From positions 1-64,000 of the forward strand of contig NZ_MECK01000556.1 in the NCBI RefSeq assembly GCF_014596465.1: DNA of 64,000 nucleotides. The letters run 5' to 3'. This document shows, piece by piece, positions 63,724 to 64,000 of the stretch (positions are counted from its first letter, which is position 1; each line of letters opens with the position of its first letter). This DNA comes from Streptomyces sp. CBMA123. Lineage in GTDB: Bacteria; Actinomycetota; Actinomycetes; Streptomycetales; Streptomycetaceae. The position numbers were made by a program, and so were the translations under genes. Under the pieces are notes generated by a model. It did no database searches and was not told the origin of the DNA. It worked only from the letters and a program-made list of their open reading frames with translations.

Positions 63724-63757
63724 GCCGTCACCCCCCGCCCGCCGTCACCCCCCGCCC
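63724..63757. repeat. 17-bp tandem duplication
   Basis: GCCGTCACCCCCCGCCC occurs twice without a gap (63724-63740, 63741-63757). It spans the stop codon of the minus-strand gene at 63728. Confidence 0.85.
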
Positions 63758-64000
63758 GCCGGGACCGGCAGCGAGGCGGCCGAGCATCGCCATCACGGTG
63801 ATCCGCAGCTTCTTGTCGTTCGTCACCGCGCAGTGGGCGTCGACGCCCCGCTCGTCCGGTGCCTCATCCGGATCGGCCAGGCCCAACCGGATCAGGTCGA
63901 CGGCGTACTCCTGGCACCGGGAGTAGCCCTCCGCGGCGCTCACCGCCTCGACGTGGTCGATGCGGCCCGGGTCCTCGGCGCGCAGCAGCGCCGGGGTGGG
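63728..64000 (-). CDS. hypothetical protein, cut by the window edge
   Basis: The 3' 90 codons of a minus-strand gene; the 5' end lies beyond 64000. It reads ALLRAEDPGRIDHVEAVSAA, YSRCQEYAVDLIRLGLADPD and ends in a glycine-rich tail. It is helical and acidic, with no family recognised. The tail and stop lie in a 17-bp tandem repeat, so the C-terminus may have been altered by slippage. Confidence 0.6.
   Translation of the reverse strand, partial: PTPALLRAEDPGRIDHVEAVSAAEGYSRCQEYAVDLIRLGLADPDEAPDERGVDAHCAVTNDKKLRITVMAMLGRLAAGPGGRGVTAGGG

Noticed and set aside
1-64000. CRISPR arrays, rRNA operons, intact insertion sequences, prophage structural genes
   Set aside because: None seen: no regular spacer-repeat pattern, no rRNA-like sequence, no complete transposase.

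Overview
The window is very GC-rich DNA with strong third-position G/C bias and many GTG starts. It is rich in secreted and regulatory proteins typical of Streptomycetaceae (LAL regulators, LAXTG surface protein, ECF41 sigma factor, SUKH/EACC1 proteins, NlpC/P60 hydrolase). The best guess is an accessory arm of a Streptomyces or Kitasatospora linear chromosome or a large linear plasmid. Genus and replicon are inferred, not proven.

Layout. 1-2.3 kb has no convincing gene. Its first 470 bp is an array of short-loop hairpins with three direct repeats, and it begins with a G run, so it may be or lie next to a replicon end. 2.3-5.5 kb holds a short NAD-binding protein, an NlpC/P60 hydrolase and an AraC regulator. 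5.8-10.2 kb is a gene graveyard (pieces of ABC ATPase, lectin, replication-relaxation protein, ferredoxin reductase) around an intact peptidoglycan-binding protein and a SUKH-3/EACC1 fusion. 11.6-18.6 kb has a membrane-protein/XRE pair, a MmyB-type regulator-aldo/keto reductase-hydrolase operon and small membrane or secreted proteins.

21.5-35.1 kb looks like one functional unit: an epoxide-hydrolase-like enzyme, a tannase-family esterase, a second hydrolase, a cytochrome P450 and small secreted proteins, followed by a TetR regulator and two tandem LAL regulators. Six promoters here share a 15-bp box (GTCAnnTGACYGATG) at fixed distance from a -10-like hexamer. This appears to be a small co-activated regulon that I do not recognise as a described system.

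36-43 kb has a GH16 glucanase with ricin lectin domain, a STAS protein with partner, a winged-helix regulator, an MFS transporter and a divergent SnoaL-like/TetR pair with paired operators. 43-44 kb has a hydrolase flanked by 29-bp imperfect inverted repeats. 45.5-47 kb is an ECF41 sigma factor with its carboxymuconolactone-decarboxylase-like partner and a matching ECF41 promoter. 47-64 kb has an integrase remnant, several secreted or wall-associated proteins, an SDR, a MarR-controlled membrane pair, two tandem near-duplicate serine hydrolases, beta-propeller-like proteins, a further SxxK hydrolase and an orphan TIM-barrel-like secreted protein. The last gene runs off the right edge.

No rRNA, intact tRNA, CRISPR array or complete insertion sequence was seen.
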